From Azorinus chamasolen (lineage: Eukaryota; Mollusca; Bivalvia; Cardiida; Solecurtidae): a stretch of DNA of 64,000 nucleotides. The stretch spans positions 16,780,440 to 16,844,439 of the forward strand of contig OY755240.1 of NCBI GenBank assembly GCA_963576725.1. Reading direction: 5' to 3'. Shown here piece after piece: positions 10,831-21,372 of the stretch (its first letter is position 1; every line of letters begins with the position of its first letter). Below the pieces are notes generated by a model, which made no database searches, had not been told where the DNA came from, and worked only from the letters and a program-made list of their open reading frames with translations. The position numbers were made by a program, and so were the translations under genes.

Positions 10831-12062
10831 TTGGATAACATATTTGTACGTTATGGGAATGCTATATACCGTCAGGTAATTGGTATTCCCATGGGTACGA
10901 ATTGTGCACCACTTGTCGCAGATTTGTTTTTGTACTGCTATGAGAGAGATTTCATTTTGAGTTTGAATCCTCAATCACAAGAAGAAGTTATAAAAGCCTT
11001 CAATGAAACTTGTCGATAGTTGGATGATATTTTTAACTTAGATAACCCTTTCTTTGATGCTCTGATTCCTACAATTTATCCTAAAGAACTCAAATTGAAT
11101 AAAGCTAACCCGTCCGACAATTATGCAGCGTTTCTTGACCTAGACCTTAAAATTAATAATGGAATGATTTCTTCAAAAATATATGACAAAAGAGATGATT
11201 TTGATTTTAATATTGTAAATTTTCCTCATCTTGACGGGGATGTTCCCCGTTCTCTATCTTATGGGGTTTATATATCTCAACTTATTCGTTTTGCTAGAGC
11301 TTGTTCATCTATTGACGATTTGAACAGTTGGAATCTCATTTTAACTGAACAACTGCTTAAACAAGGATATAGATACCATAAACTAAGAAAAACTTTCTCT
11401 AAATTTTACTATCGAAATCTCTCGCTTATTGGCAAGTACAAATGTAATCTCAAGGTACTTTTGCGACACGGTATTTCACATCCTGAATTTTATGGTGATG
11501 TGATTTACAAACTTCGTAAAATTATTGGACATACCCATTTTCTCACTTTGTTCATCAAATATATAAAACAATTCATTAAAAAGGGATATGATACTGTATT
11601 ACTACAACATACTGCATGTTTGGTTGTGAACCCTTTTACAGTTGGCAATCACGCTGGCCTCTTTGCATGTACGCCGACAAGAAAGATTTAGTACTCTATG
11701 AAGGCGACCTCTTAAATCCAGAAATGGAAGGAGAACGTCGGATATCTGTACTATTTCATTTTTGTCGTACCCTTTATTACTTTTCTAAAGTTACTCTTTT
11801 TGCAGGGGATACGTTTATTTACACTGTTTGTCTTTTAGGATGGGGATGGAATAAGGGTGAGGTTTAAACCCCCGGTGACTTTTGTCACTGACCGTTCCAA
11901 GGCGGTACTTCCATCTTCCTCCTATTGTATGTTTGTTTTGTCTTTGTGCGTCTCTTGTTGTTTTTTCTACCTATGTGCATTTGCTGTTTCCTTGTGTTGC
12001 TGTTCGGGCGAGTGTTTGTTCTGTATGTGGTGTTTCCTGCATGACTCATTTTTGTACTTTTT
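10831..12062 (+). mobile_element. Naiad element, 5'-truncated RT plus 3' UTR (copy D, family 1)
   Basis: The copy begins inside the RT at LDNIFVRYGNAIYRQ and keeps the frame through IGIPMGTNCAPLVADLF. The catalytic YLDD is broken by TAG in place of TAT (CR-stop-LDD, about 11,017). It then stays open for 223 codons to the natural stop TAG at 11,689 (GNHAGLFACTPTRKI). This is the best preserved C-terminus in the window. A SECIS-like hairpin follows at 11,689-11,753, and the 3' UTR has an internal deletion after TTTCTAAAGTTACT. It lies inside the foldback transposon. Confidence 0.88.
11689..11753 (+). promoter_or_regulatory. SECIS-like hairpin at the stop codon of Naiad copy D
   Basis: This is the cleanest family-1 version. 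Helix I pairs TAGTAC with GTACTA. ATGA opposes GGAT. Helix II pairs GGCG with CGTC and CTCTT with AGGAG around a 2x2 loop. AAA opens the apical loop 12 nt after ATGA. The first three bases of helix I are the UAG stop itself. Confidence 0.7.
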
Positions 12063-12985
12063 GTAATTGGTTTATTATACAAAAGCAGTGAATCAGATTG
12101 GTTAGATATGAGACCAAAGTACATATAGGCCTATACAATTTTCAATAGACGTAAATGTTAGTCGCGTTGATACGCTAACCATTTCCTCTATAAATATTAA
12201 AGAGAGTTTCTACCCTTATGAATGCATGTAAATATATATAACTAGATCTAGAATCTACCTAAAATTAAGTCTTAATAGAAACTATGAAGGAAAGGGTTAA
12301 ATTGTTTATGGATAGCGTCCATCCGTTTCCCATATGTCGAATACACATTCCCGGCTTTCAACAGGTTTATACATAACTGCGACTCTTCATATTAACCCGT
12401 GCACTCCTACAGGCTATTCGTGAAAGGCTCCATCACTATGAATATACCGATATAATAAATATTTATTTAGGAGCAAACTGATAAGATTTTTGAGGAAGTA
12501 GATCTAGCCTATATTCTATATTTTAGTATATGTTCTAAGCAAACATAGAAGGCCCTGGTTAGACAAATCCTTCAGGAGCTATCTGTTCAGGCTTACTCTG
12601 GCGTAGAAAGTTAAAATCTTGATTTATGACATTTTCTAAGGAAACATAATAGACCCTGATCTGGTAGCTCCTATAGGAACTGTCTGATGCGGGTCTTCTT
12701 TGTTTGCAAAAGTGGTGATAAAATGCGTATATATCGAGGAAAGGGGTAACTCTTACCACGCAGCAAAAATAATTCACTTCCACATAAATTCGTAACTTCT
12801 TCTGATTCGCTTACTTTGGGAAAATTATATTGCCCGAGTATCAAACAGCTTAGATCCTGATCAGACGCTTGTTACTTGTTGTCTGATCTAGGTCAAAAGT
12901 GTTTGCAAATCTATCGAGCCTCGCTAAGCGGGAAACGAGAAACCCCATAGATGAACAATTGACTCTGACGGAGGGTTCTGATTGG
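12063..12985. other. Inner right part of the foldback element with MITE hairpins
   Basis: There is no gene. Two palindromes of the GCAAACAGAGTAGACC family are at 12,536-12,600 and 12,640-12,708. The second is followed by GAGGAAAGGGG-TAAC, a worn piggyBac-type end. From about 12,925 the right arm of the foldback element begins. Confidence 0.5.
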
Positions 12986-12994
12986 CGCACGACT

Positions 12995-13300
12995 TAAAAC
13001 ATTATCTCAGGAAAACGAACTTTGTTTCGTTTTCTCGAGATGATAAAAAAAATTATCTCAGGAAACCGAACTTTGTTTCGTTTTCTCGAGATAATAATTT
13101 TTTTATCTCGTTAAAACTAACTACTTCGTTTTCTTGAGATAATAAAACAAATTATCTCAGGAAAACGAATTATCTCGAGATAATAATTTTTTTTATCTCG
13201 TAAAAACGAACTACTTCGTTTTCTTGAGATAATAAAAAAATTATCTCAGGAAAACGAACTTTTTTTCGTATTCTCGAGAGAAGAAAAAAAAATAACTCGG
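12995..13300. repeat. Tandem palindromes, right foldback arm
   Basis: These are inverted partners of the left array, with TTCGTTTTCTCGAGATAA units. They are more worn than the left array, with one shortened unit near 13,165. Confidence 0.8.
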
Positions 13301-13357
13301 GAAAACAAACTTGAAAACAAATCTTGCATATGTCACCTCAGTGCCACCGTAGGTGAG

Positions 13358-14448
13358 GGCATTACCGAACAATAAAAAAGTTACATGTAAAACCATCAAT
13401 TCTCAATAAGTAGGTGTACAGGTGTCGCATGCAGATAATGTTGATCATATATCTATACGACTTGGACCGGCTTTTAATGTTCCAAAGCAATTGTCACCAC
13501 TACATCTATCATTCTCATGTTCAATTAACGTCCGAGTTGTTTGTACATTGTAGTTACAAAACACTGCATTCCAACTGCTTTTTAACATGTTCATTGCTGT
13601 TGCCAAATAGAAACAAATAACTTAAAGCATATCTCCATTGAGGAGACAAGCCATTTTCCTCGTTTTGTTTAAAATACATTTTCTGAAATGCTGCGACAAT
13701 TAAGTTAAGACATTAGTTCGTGGATATTATTTTATATTCGTGAATAATCAATATTTATTTCTTCACAAAATTGCATGTAATTCCTACAAGTTCAGTACAT
13801 GTTCTTTACGCAGTACAAAGATGATAACTTGTCTAGGCGCATTTATGCGACATTAGCGGTTAAAGAGTTAGTTGTAGATCTATGTGGTACCAGATCATTA
13901 AGGTTTGCAATTAGTAATGCATATTGGTGTCAATATATTGACAAGATGTTACTCATGTGGGCGGTTTGGATTGTTTTCTTGTTAAATGTCACATTCAACC
14001 AATGTCACATAAATGCACCACGGCAAATAGTGCTGATCAGGGACTTCACTTTTGTCTTGAACTCTTTTTCTATATCTGTGCTTTATTCCTTTGAATTTGA
14101 ATTTGTGTATCTTATTTCCTTATTTTAACGAATGATTTAACAAAATTGGATCGGAGATGACAATAAGAAATTCGGCATCGGTAGGGCTAACCCATTTACC
14201 TCTGTTAAAGTTACGATTTGAAACCATTGAGATAAATAGAGTATTTGCTCAATTCATCACATTGGTTTCAAACCTACACAAAACCAAAGAGGATGGGTCT
14301 AAAATAGCCTATGAAGAAATTGGTCTGAAAAACGCCTATGGCATAAAGAGATAAAGGCAGATGTGGGAGTTTATGCTTGCAAAAACAGAGAAAGAAAAAA
14401 CTCCTTTACATTCATAGATCGCCGTAACATGGCTTGATGCTTTTACAA
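13358..14448. other. Non-coding stretch with worn MITE sequence
   Basis: An open frame of 109 codons (13,799-14,128) shows no recognisable domain. Its 3' half (TTTATTCCTTTGAA, CGAATGATTTAACAA, GGCATCG-AGGG) recurs at 28,720-28,820, so it is repeat-derived. GAAACC-ATAAATAGAG near 14,219 recurs at 22,249. Confidence 0.5.
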
Positions 14449-14505
14449 ACAGAATAGACCTAGACCAGACAGCTGTAAAAAAGGTCTGACCAGATTTTTA
14501 TTTAT
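14449..14505. repeat. Worn palindrome of the GCAAACAGAGTAGACC family
   Basis: ACAAACAGAATAGACCTAGACCAGACAG faces GGTCTGACCAGA. It lies just downstream of the 3' end of the sulfotransferase gene. Confidence 0.45.
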
Positions 14506-14524
14506 TTGTTGATGAAATATGGCA

Positions 14525-14556
14525 CGTTTTATTGCTTACATGGTTTTATTAAATAA
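14525..14556 (-). terminator. Candidate polyadenylation signals of the sulfotransferase gene
   Basis: On the minus strand, AATAAAACC and CAATAAAACG occur 80-110 bases after the stop codon, with further AATAAA motifs a little downstream. Which one is used cannot be told. Confidence 0.4.
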
Positions 14557-14633
14557 AGTAAATGTTCAGTTTCTGACACTCTTAAGGCCGTATTCGTGTC
14601 TCATAACGGCCGGCACATCCATGTCAAAATTAT

Positions 14634-15698
14634 TCAATAGAAAGGCGGCTCATCATCATAGTCAAACAAAGCGAAATCATTCTTGTAAACTTGTTTTATC
14701 TTATCCAAGGTATTTGCATTCACACTTGCGTATGCGTGTATCAGAGCCGCCCTTCGTTGTGCAGTTTGGCCGTCACGCGAGATAGGGTTCGATGCTATCG
14801 CACTCATAATTTTGCCTGACAAACCGGATGCGTGTTTCAGATCATTGACACTTATGTTGCTTGGGAATGGTACTGTGCTCTTCAAAAAACCCCGGATTTG
14901 AAACGAATGCCACACCCTTGCTGCGATGTCATGGTAACCCATGCATTTCAATGCACCATTGTTCTGCACATGTCCGTACACTGTTTTGACAATACCTGGG
15001 ACACTGCTCTCAGTTCGTTTACCATATAGTCTCTCTAACAGTGTGTGCATCTTCTCTTGCTCTATGTGGAATATTCTAAGAGCATATTCCACATCAATTG
15101 AGAATGTTTCCTGTTTAACAAGGGCGAAAGAGTTTATATCGCATGGCCTGCAAATCGATACAATCGGTGCCCAGTGCTCTGTTAACGTTTTTCCATTATA
15201 TGCATTGCGTGCCACCGTTATAAGAAAATCTTGAAAAGAAATATTTCTTGATGGGCATCCGGTTGACCTGTTCCCTGCTTCATCTCTAATAATGTTGGAA
15301 AAAGCGTTAAAATTCAAAGGTACGTAAAACCTGTCTATATAAGCCGAGAACAGCCTAGAGTATGGATCACGTGACACAAGCACAGTAGGTACTCTCTGCT
15401 GAAGGGCACTGCTAACGTTGCTCTTAAACCTAGCTGCATGTTCGTGGGCGGTCTTACGTTTTCTGTTGAAAATTACGTCAGCATTTGCAGTTCCGTCTTC
15501 CAATATCTCAAAGGCCTGTGACCAAAATGTTGATCCACTTTTAGGAACTTTGCATACGGTAAAATTGTATCTTTGGGAATAATAATATTTGGTTTGGTTT
15601 TGTCCGTTGTATTTGCTAGTCAAAAGTGCAGATGGCGTTGCACACACCGTCTGAATACGCTCAATCCGGGCCTTCTGAATCGCTTTATTTCTCTCCAT
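14634..15698 (-). CDS. Carbohydrate sulfotransferase (Sulfotransfer_2 / HNK-1 and CHST8-14 type)
   Basis: The 354-codon ORF encodes an enzyme that transfers sulfate from PAPS to a glycan, normally in the Golgi lumen. CKVPKSGSTFW (residues 49-59) is the 5'-phosphosulfate-binding loop. VSRDPYSRLFSAYIDRF (108-124) is the 3'-phosphate site with its Arg and Ser. LTEHWAPIVSICRPC is the conserved region that follows in this family. Several N-glycosylation sites (NQT, NFT, NVS, NRS, NIS) fit a lumenal protein. The usual N-terminal membrane anchor is missing. The frame stays open upstream to a TAA near 15,770, and a TTATTTCATATAATTAACAG acceptor-like site lies at about 15,756. This is therefore probably the last exon, with the anchor on an exon outside the window. 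Polyadenylation-like AATAAA motifs lie at about 14,530-14,555. The exact substrate is not predictable. Confidence 0.85.
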   Translation of the reverse strand: MERNKAIQKARIERIQTVCATPSALLTSKYNGQNQTKYYYSQRYNFTVCKVPKSGSTFWSQAFEILEDGTANADVIFNRKRKTAHEHAARFKSNVSSALQQRVPTVLVSRDPYSRLFSAYIDRFYVPLNFNAFSNIIRDEAGNRSTGCPSRNISFQDFLITVARNAYNGKTLTEHWAPIVSICRPCDINSFALVKQETFSIDVEYALRIFHIEQEKMHTLLERLYGKRTESSVPGIVKTVYGHVQNNGALKCMGYHDIAARVWHSFQIRGFLKSTVPFPSNISVNDLKHASGLSGKIMSAIASNPISRDGQTAQRRAALIHAYASVNANTLDKIKQVYKNDFALFDYDDEPPFY

Positions 15699-15756
15699 GA
15701 AGTCGGCTGAAGAGACTGTTTGTATATAGTTTTTGAGAGCATGAGGATGCTGGGCT

Positions 15757-17120
15757 GTTAATTATATGAAATAATAATAATAAATAAGATTAGCCAATTT
15801 GATTCCACGATCACATATATGGGACGTAGGCAAACCGTGTAGACTCTGATCAGAGTCTACATTGTTTCCTAATAGGAATTTCAATATAAAACAAAACGAA
15901 ATTGAATAATTAGGCCAGGCTCCCGTTAGATAAAAAAATGGACTAATCCAATATCTAAACATTGAAGAATCCACTGGGAGCAAATAGGTTAAGATTTATA
16001 GTGGCATTGAAAATATAGCAGAAACTGTATAAGCATATCTATATTAAATCATAAGCAAACACAGCATACCCTAATCAGATGGCCCTTCTGTCGTCTGATC
16101 TGGGTATTCGTTGCTTGCAAAGGAGTTAACCCCTCAACGACAAAAAAAAATCATCTGCAAAAATTACCGTCTGTTTCGGCGTTTTCTTCAATGTCTTTAC
16201 AAAAATATAAATGTTGTTTGCCATATCCGGGTGTTCACAACCGCTCAGATAAACCAAATAAAATGTAACGTACTGCAGAATCAAAATATATAAAGTAACG
16301 TAATGAGGTAGAGATGTGCAAACCCATCTGTAACAGGAGGAGGATGGGAGGAGGACCGTGATATTTTAGCAAACGTCGTTCAACATCCTTCCGTGATAAG
16401 TAGAAGACAAACACTGATAACTGAAGGATTTTGATTGGATGAGGATGTTACTTGGTGTGGCAGAAAGCCTCTGATTAGATGTAATCGAGAGAGGGGCAAA
16501 GAACCCTAGTCGCAGGCTGTTACGGAATTATTCCCCGGGATTGCACCTATCTCCCTTCGTTTAACATAAATACTTTTATGTTGTTCATAACATTCATTTA
16601 TGTCATTCCTTAATAACTACAAAGGTGTTAAAGCCAGTTAGTAGGTATGGAAAATAGGATGACTAAAATAACAACACAATAGTAAAATTATAATTATCAT
16701 AATGACGGAAAAGCAATACAATTATTGCTTAACCAATAAGCTCACAGTAAACATGAATACATATAATAAAAACCTTCTTACCATATCCGGGCGTTCAGAA
16801 CCGCCACATGTTTTTCGGCCGCCAAAGATAACATAATCAACTTCACACATTTTGGACATTTGGGAGATTCCGAGTTACCGCTAAATTTAACTTTTTGCAA
16901 GTGATTGCGGAGTTGTATAATGGCGAAACAATGGAGCAAACGGTTTAAGATACGATTAATGTACAAACAGTATAAAAAGTAAACAGAAAAGTACCTAGTT
17001 TTAATCTACTTTCAGTCCGAATGACCGCTCAGCCGACTATACATTTACTCCCCTGGTCATTGAGTCATTCGCATACAATATTGAGCACTGCTAACATATG
17101 GCGCAATCATGCAGCCGCAG
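15757..17120. other. Non-coding stretch, possibly intron of the sulfotransferase gene
   Basis: I see no coding exon. A GCAAAC palindrome (16,054-16,120, CTAATCAGATGGCCC) is followed by GAGTTAACCCCTC, a worn piggyBac-type MITE. CCATATCCGGG-GTTCA occurs twice (16,221 and 16,781), a small dispersed repeat. Confidence 0.45.
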
Positions 17121-17124
17121 TACC

Positions 17125-17284
17125 GGCTAGTTACCAACACAGGTACCCATTTAACCCATGGGTGGAAAGGAGGTGTGGATGGAAGTCACTGAAAAGTGTC
17201 TCTGAAATTTCAAGGAGGGACCGGGATTTGAACCCCGAAACCCCGGACTGATAGTCAAGCGCGTTACCACTAGACCACCGCACA
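17125..17284 (-). mobile_element. tRNA-derived SINE with conserved central motif
   Basis: The tRNA-like head (17,284 down to 17,214) reads GGTGGTCTAGTGGTAACGCG (A box) and GGGGTTCAAATCCCGG (B box). The body ends with a CACCC-type GGGTTAAATGGGTACCTG motif (17,140-17,165), shared with the SINE at 18.3 kb. It is SINE rather than a tRNA gene because the sequence continues without a terminator after the B box. Confidence 0.65.
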
Positions 17285-17391
17285 CCATGAGCGGAGCAGT
17301 ATGCTACAATTAATTACATATAACTTTCAGAGGGGACACTGATCAATGTTTTATAAACTATATAATATTTCATACTGTATACATGAAAAAC

Positions 17392-17635
17392 GTTTAACTC
17401 TTTCCTTTTTATAAACGGGATTTCATCCATTTTCAAACATAGTAGATCCAAATCAGACGGAGCCGTCTGACCATGGTATGTTGTTTGCTTTAAGACATGA
17501 TATAGATATGATTCTACATTTGTTTGTCAGAATGACAACTTTCCTGGAAAAGATTACATTTTGAAAATTCATCTAATAAATATTCATGATGTCATTATTT
17601 CTTACATGAATAGTGAACAGGTATAGGGTTATACC
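17392..17635. mobile_element. piggyBac-type MITE, worn
   Basis: TTTAACTCTTTCC at the left faces GGTATAGGGTTATA at the right. The palindromic core is at 17,433-17,488 (TCAGACGG-AGCCGTCTGA). Confidence 0.55.
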
Positions 17636-17748
17636 GACCACCCGAAAGAACTGTAATTCTAGATCAGGTATATGGCAGCTTATTGCAGGGTAAGCGGTAT
17701 GAACACATTGCATTATTTTCGTCTTATATTAACTGCAATTACAAAACG

Positions 17749-17815
17749 TCTGGATCCAGATTAGACGCCGAGTAGCTCGACGTCTCCTCGGAATCCAAAT
17801 TATTTTACAACCACT
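17749..17815. repeat. Palindrome of the GGATCCAGATGAGACG family
   Basis: CTGGATCCAGATTAGACGCC faces CGACGTCTCCTCGGAATCC. This is a second palindrome family, with further members at about 18,960, 20,815, 26,121-26,186, 26,433-26,478, 32,008-32,060 and 39,214-39,282. Confidence 0.55.
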
Positions 17816-17839
17816 TACATTGTAGAGACGAATATGTCT

Positions 17840-17909
17840 GGTGCTGCTCGGGCGGCTGTGTATTTTGTGTGTGGTGTTTCCTGCACGACTCATTCATGCA
17901 CCTTTTTGT
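17840..17909 (+). mobile_element. Naiad 3' end fragment
   Basis: GTGTGGTGTTTCCTGCACG and CTCATTC-TGCACCTTTTTG match the last 70 bases of the family-1 3' UTR with about a dozen differences. No other part of the element is nearby, so it is an old stub or a third family. Confidence 0.6.
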
Positions 17910-18284
17910 GAAATCAGAAGGCATTACTCGCTGACGAAATTTGAATGCCTGCAGAAGTGTTAATATATGTAGTTAAAAATCGTAATGACTTTTTAAGCTT
18001 TTATAACATTTATTTTGGTGTCATTATAATAGTAATATGTTTGTTTTGACAAAACGCGCTATAAAACACATTTCGAAACCACTTAAGGACAGGAACAGTG
18101 ATGTTGTGTTTGTATAACGAACATTTACCAATTAACAAGCACATTAGTAAAGGTGAGGTTTATAGTCTGGAACTAAATACAGTGTACATATTCTCCCGAC
18201 TTCACAATTTACCGCCGCCCCCCGATCACTGGGTTATAAGTCGGCCATTAACATTCGGCGCCCAAGGCAGCCATGGCACATTGG

Positions 18285-18448
18285 CTTATTTCCCTCACAG
18301 GTACCCATTTATACACCTGGGTGGAGAGGAGCAAACGTGAGATGCATTTTTTTGCTCAGAAAAATTCTGATAGTCCGATGGCAGGATTCGAACCGGGGAC
18401 CCTTCGATCCCAAGTCCAACGTCCTACCACTGGACCACCACTCCCACA
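18285..18448 (-). mobile_element. tRNA-derived SINE
   Basis: The head (18,447 to 18,379) reads GGTGGTCCAGTGGTAGGACG and CCCCGGTTCGAATCCTGCC (perfect B box). The body carries GGGTGTATAAATGGGTACCTG (18,299-18,320), the same central motif as the SINE at 17.1 kb. The two differ in their heads, so they are related subfamilies. Confidence 0.65.
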
Positions 18449-19135
18449 TTAACAAATTACCGTTTGTTGTAAAACTTACCATGAAGATTACACACAACTT
18501 ATCAAAGGACCAGTGCCACGAAGACTACAGGCAAGCTATGGAAGGAACACAACCATTTGTCTATAGTAGAAATAACCCCAAAGATAACAAAACAAGTTAT
18601 GAAAACAAAACAAAAACAACAACAAATGTCTGTATTAGAATTACCAGAAAGTCTGCAAACGAATTCTGAGAATTGTAGACATCGTAGATAATTCTCAAGT
18701 ATCAGAGTATGAGATTTGAATAAGGTCAGAGACTGAGCGATCAAATGCTTGTGAAGGATCTCAGACTGAAGCAAAACGTTTTATAACATATGCACCAGAA
18801 CTGTATTAAATTGTATATGCATACTACGCATCTGCAAAGAATATTGCCATTGTCTTTATCTTTTACTAGAAAAACCTCTTTTGATGCGAACTAGTTATTA
18901 AATAAAAATGGTTTCATCTAAGTTTCAGAGTGGACATTCTTCTCTAAAACGTAAGTTGTGTATTAGTCGGTATCTCATCTGGATCCAAACTGTTTGCAAA
19001 TGTTATGACAGTTTCGCCCATTGCAGCAAATTCATGGAGTCGCCTTGTGGTAGTCGCCTTGTGGTAGGTCGGTGATTCTACTTGCATGGTATTCTTCCAC
19101 GAATTGATGCATTTTATTTCGTGCATAGAATACAC
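18449..19135. other. Non-coding stretch with hairpin relics
   Basis: GATCTCAGACTGA-GCAAAACGTTTTATAAC at 18,757-18,787 belongs to the hairpin family at 19,466 and 25,076. A half palindrome ATCTCATCTGGATCCAAACTG lies at about 18,968. No gene is seen. Confidence 0.4.
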
Positions 19136-19137
19136 CT

Positions 19138-19167
19138 GTGTGTGTGTGTGTGGGGGGGGGGGGGGTT
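19138..19167. repeat. TG microsatellite followed by a G run
   Basis: The tract is (TG)n followed by about 15 G. The length may be uncertain in the assembly. Confidence 0.8.
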
Positions 19168-19465
19168 CATCCGCCTGTGATTAGCTGGACGTCGTGATAA
19201 GACTGAAATACTGTCAAAATTACATACACCTGGTAAAAACCAAACCAAACTTTTCAGTTAAGTGGGGGTTACGCCTAGCGGGATACCAAATTATTCTATC
19301 GCAACTGGGACCAAACTTCATGATGAGGAATTCACTCTTTAGCGTGTTAAATCAATTATTCCGATAATATTCGTGTGTGAAATAATGGCATGATGAATAT
19401 TAATTACCAGACTGGTTATAATGACACATTAGCATAGGAATACGTGGCCGTATCAGAAACTGTAG

Positions 19466-19659
19466 AATCAGGGTCCATGCTTATAAAGCTTTTAGTTGAT
19501 TCTGAGTTTCGTTCTCAGGTTTTTGATTGGTCAGATTTGAGTTCTCAAGCTTTTGATTGGTCAGATTTGAGCCAGAGGCTCAAATCTGACCAATCAAAAG
19601 CTTGACAACGATCTCAGACTGAACTAAAAGCTTTATAAGCATGGACGCTGATCTATCTG
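19466..19659. repeat. Long hairpin (MITE-like)
   Basis: TCCATGCTTATAAAGCTTTTAGTT at the left pairs with AACTAAAAGCTTTATAAGCATGGA at the right. Inside, TCAGATTTGAG and CTCAAATCTGA surround CCAGAGG. ATTGGTCAGATTTGAG is duplicated in the left arm. Related hairpins are at 18,668-18,787 and 25,076-25,196. Confidence 0.7.
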
Positions 19660-20330
19660 ATTCTATAAGCAAAAAACGGCTCCTATATACATTGACCCCT
19701 ATTTCAAATAAACACCATTTTACGCCTTTGCAAACGGAATAGATCAAGACTTTGTTTGCTTATAAACTTATAACAGATCTGACCCTACAGTTTCTATCAA
19801 CACCTTTGTACCTTTTATAAAAAGCCAGCCATTAATATTCATGGTCTCATTATTTAGTACATGAATATTAAACAGGGAAGTGATTAAGGAGTAATTTTAT
19901 TGAGTAATGGGTTAAAAGAATGTTAACAAACCTTTTCGAACATCTGTGTTAGTCATTGTCAAGCTATATAGATATAGCATTCCCAAAATAAATATACCAC
20001 AGACAATATAACCGATTTTCTGCACTGCATATGTCATCATATTTGTCAGACTAAGCGTTGAACTCTTTCAATTGCACACAGGGCGGTCGACGTCTAGGTG
20101 AGTATTTACACTGGCATGTGTCAATATATTCTCGCGCGGGATCTAGAAATAATATTGTCAATATTCAGCACTCCACTGGCGAATTTATGATACCCTAGGT
20201 AAACAGTTTGGATCCAGAAGCTTGAATAAAATGCTATATTTGTGAATGAAACTTTAGAACAAACAGCAACTATGACGGATTAGATCGTCCCATGAAATTC
20301 GTGCCTGACCTTTCACTCAATAAATACGTT

Positions 20331-20580
20331 TTAACCCTTCGCTTGCTGAATTTTAAAATACAGTTCTCATTCCTTACCAATGCCCTGTTGTATAATTACA
20401 CATATCTTCACTATCTACAAGTATTTCGCGGTGCAATCACTGCTGTGGAGTGCACTGGTTGCACAATCAACTTGTAAATAGTGCAGACCCTGATGAGACA
20501 GCTCCTGCAAGAGCTGTCTCATCTGGGTCCTCACTATTTGCAGGCACGTTTATTGACGTGAATAGCAAGCGAATGGTTAA
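20331..20580. mobile_element. piggyBac-type MITE, subfamily with TTAACCCTTCGCTTGC ends
   Basis: TTAACCCTTCGCTTGCTG faces CAAGCGAATGG-TTAA. The core palindrome 20,472-20,542 is near perfect: GACAGCTC-CTGCAA-GAGCTGTC. A sister copy is at 23,709-23,939. Confidence 0.75.
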
Positions 20581-20929
20581 ACGCCTTTCCAAAATACGTA
20601 TAACCAGATCAGAATGCGCCTATGTATATGATGTAATTTGGATATGATTCTACAGTTTCTGCAATGACCAAAATATCCCATGTGGATTTACTATTATAAC
20701 AAGTAATCTTATTTACATTCATGGAGTCATTATTTCTTTCATGATAGTATATGGAGTAAAGGGTTAATCGTTAACAAACAGTATGATTCCTTTTAATAAA
20801 CAGCATTACCCGGCGTCTTATCTGGATCCAAGTTGCTTGCAAATCCCAGTTAGGTTGCATTCAGCAGGCAATGGATAAATCACAAAGGCATACATAGTGC
20901 AGTAGAGTATTGCAAAACCACGTACTCCT

Positions 20930-21143
20930 TTATTTCATACATACACCTTTGCAAACAGAGTAGACCAGATCAGACAGTTCCTGTAGGAGCCATCTGATCA
21001 GGGTCTGCTGTTTGCTTATGATATAATATAGATCTGATTCTACAGTTTCCTGGTCAAAAGTTTCTGCATCCATATGCTATTATTATGAATCTAATTAATA
21101 TTCATGAGGTCGTTATCTCTTACATAGGTATTCATGGAGTTAA
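20930..21143. mobile_element. MITE with GCAAACAGAGTAGACC palindrome (second subfamily)
   Basis: The palindrome (20,951-21,015) is followed by ATGATATAATATAGATCTGA, TTAATATTCATGAGGTC and TTCATGGAGTTAAATG. This arrangement recurs at 19,730-19,890, 25,765-25,960, 28,885-29,100 and 33,340-33,900. Confidence 0.6.
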
Positions 21144-21159
21144 ATGTTACTAGAGGAAT

Positions 21160-21372
21160 ACAGTAGAACCTAACCTAAGCGGACATTCATTTAGTGATTA
21201 TAGTAGTATTTAAGAGCACATCGTTGCTTAATGCAGAGCGAAAGTAATACAGAAAGCCCCTATAGGAACTTTCTGCATTACTTTTGACCTGTATTAAGCT
21301 ACCACTGTCTTACAGATCCACAACTAGACATTGTTTGATGGTCGCTAAATACAGGTTCTACTGTAATTAATC
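21160..21372. mobile_element. pogo/Tigger-type hairpin MITE
   Basis: TACAGTAGAACCTAACCTAAGC faces AAATACAGGTTCTACTGTA, so the ends are inverted repeats of the CAGTAGAACC type with TA at the flank. The core pairs GCAGAGCGAAAGTAATACAG with a reverse copy around CCCCTATAGGAAC. Relatives are at 25,400-25,515, 32,450-32,815 (interrupted), 62,305-62,518 and 63,568-63,760. Confidence 0.65.

Larger units (their letters stand above)
9777..13351. mobile_element. Foldback-type transposon with palindrome arrays in its arms
   Basis: The ends are inverted copies: TACGGTGGCACTGA at 9777 and TCAGTGCCACCGTA ending at 13,351. They are flanked by the direct repeat GGTGAG (9771-9776 and 13,352-13,357), a 6-bp target duplication. 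Each arm continues with GTTTGTTTTCCCGAG, then an array of about 50-bp palindromic units, then a unique part (AAGTCGTGCGC, CAATCAGA, GAGTCAA, GAGAAACCCC). The left array is 9804-10,125 and the right one 12,995-13,300. No transposase is visible, so the element is non-autonomous. The interior carries a Naiad fragment and piggyBac-type MITEs. It resembles foldback elements such as Galileo in structure. Superfamily is not assigned. Confidence 0.75.

Noticed and set aside
11017..11019. Stop before LDD in copy D as a recoding site
   Set aside because: It is TAG and replaces the Tyr of the catalytic YLDD, which is TAT in the other copies. A simple mutation explains it.
13799..14128. 109-codon ORF as a gene
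   Set aside because: Its second half recurs in non-coding sequence at 28.7-28.8 kb, and no domain is visible.
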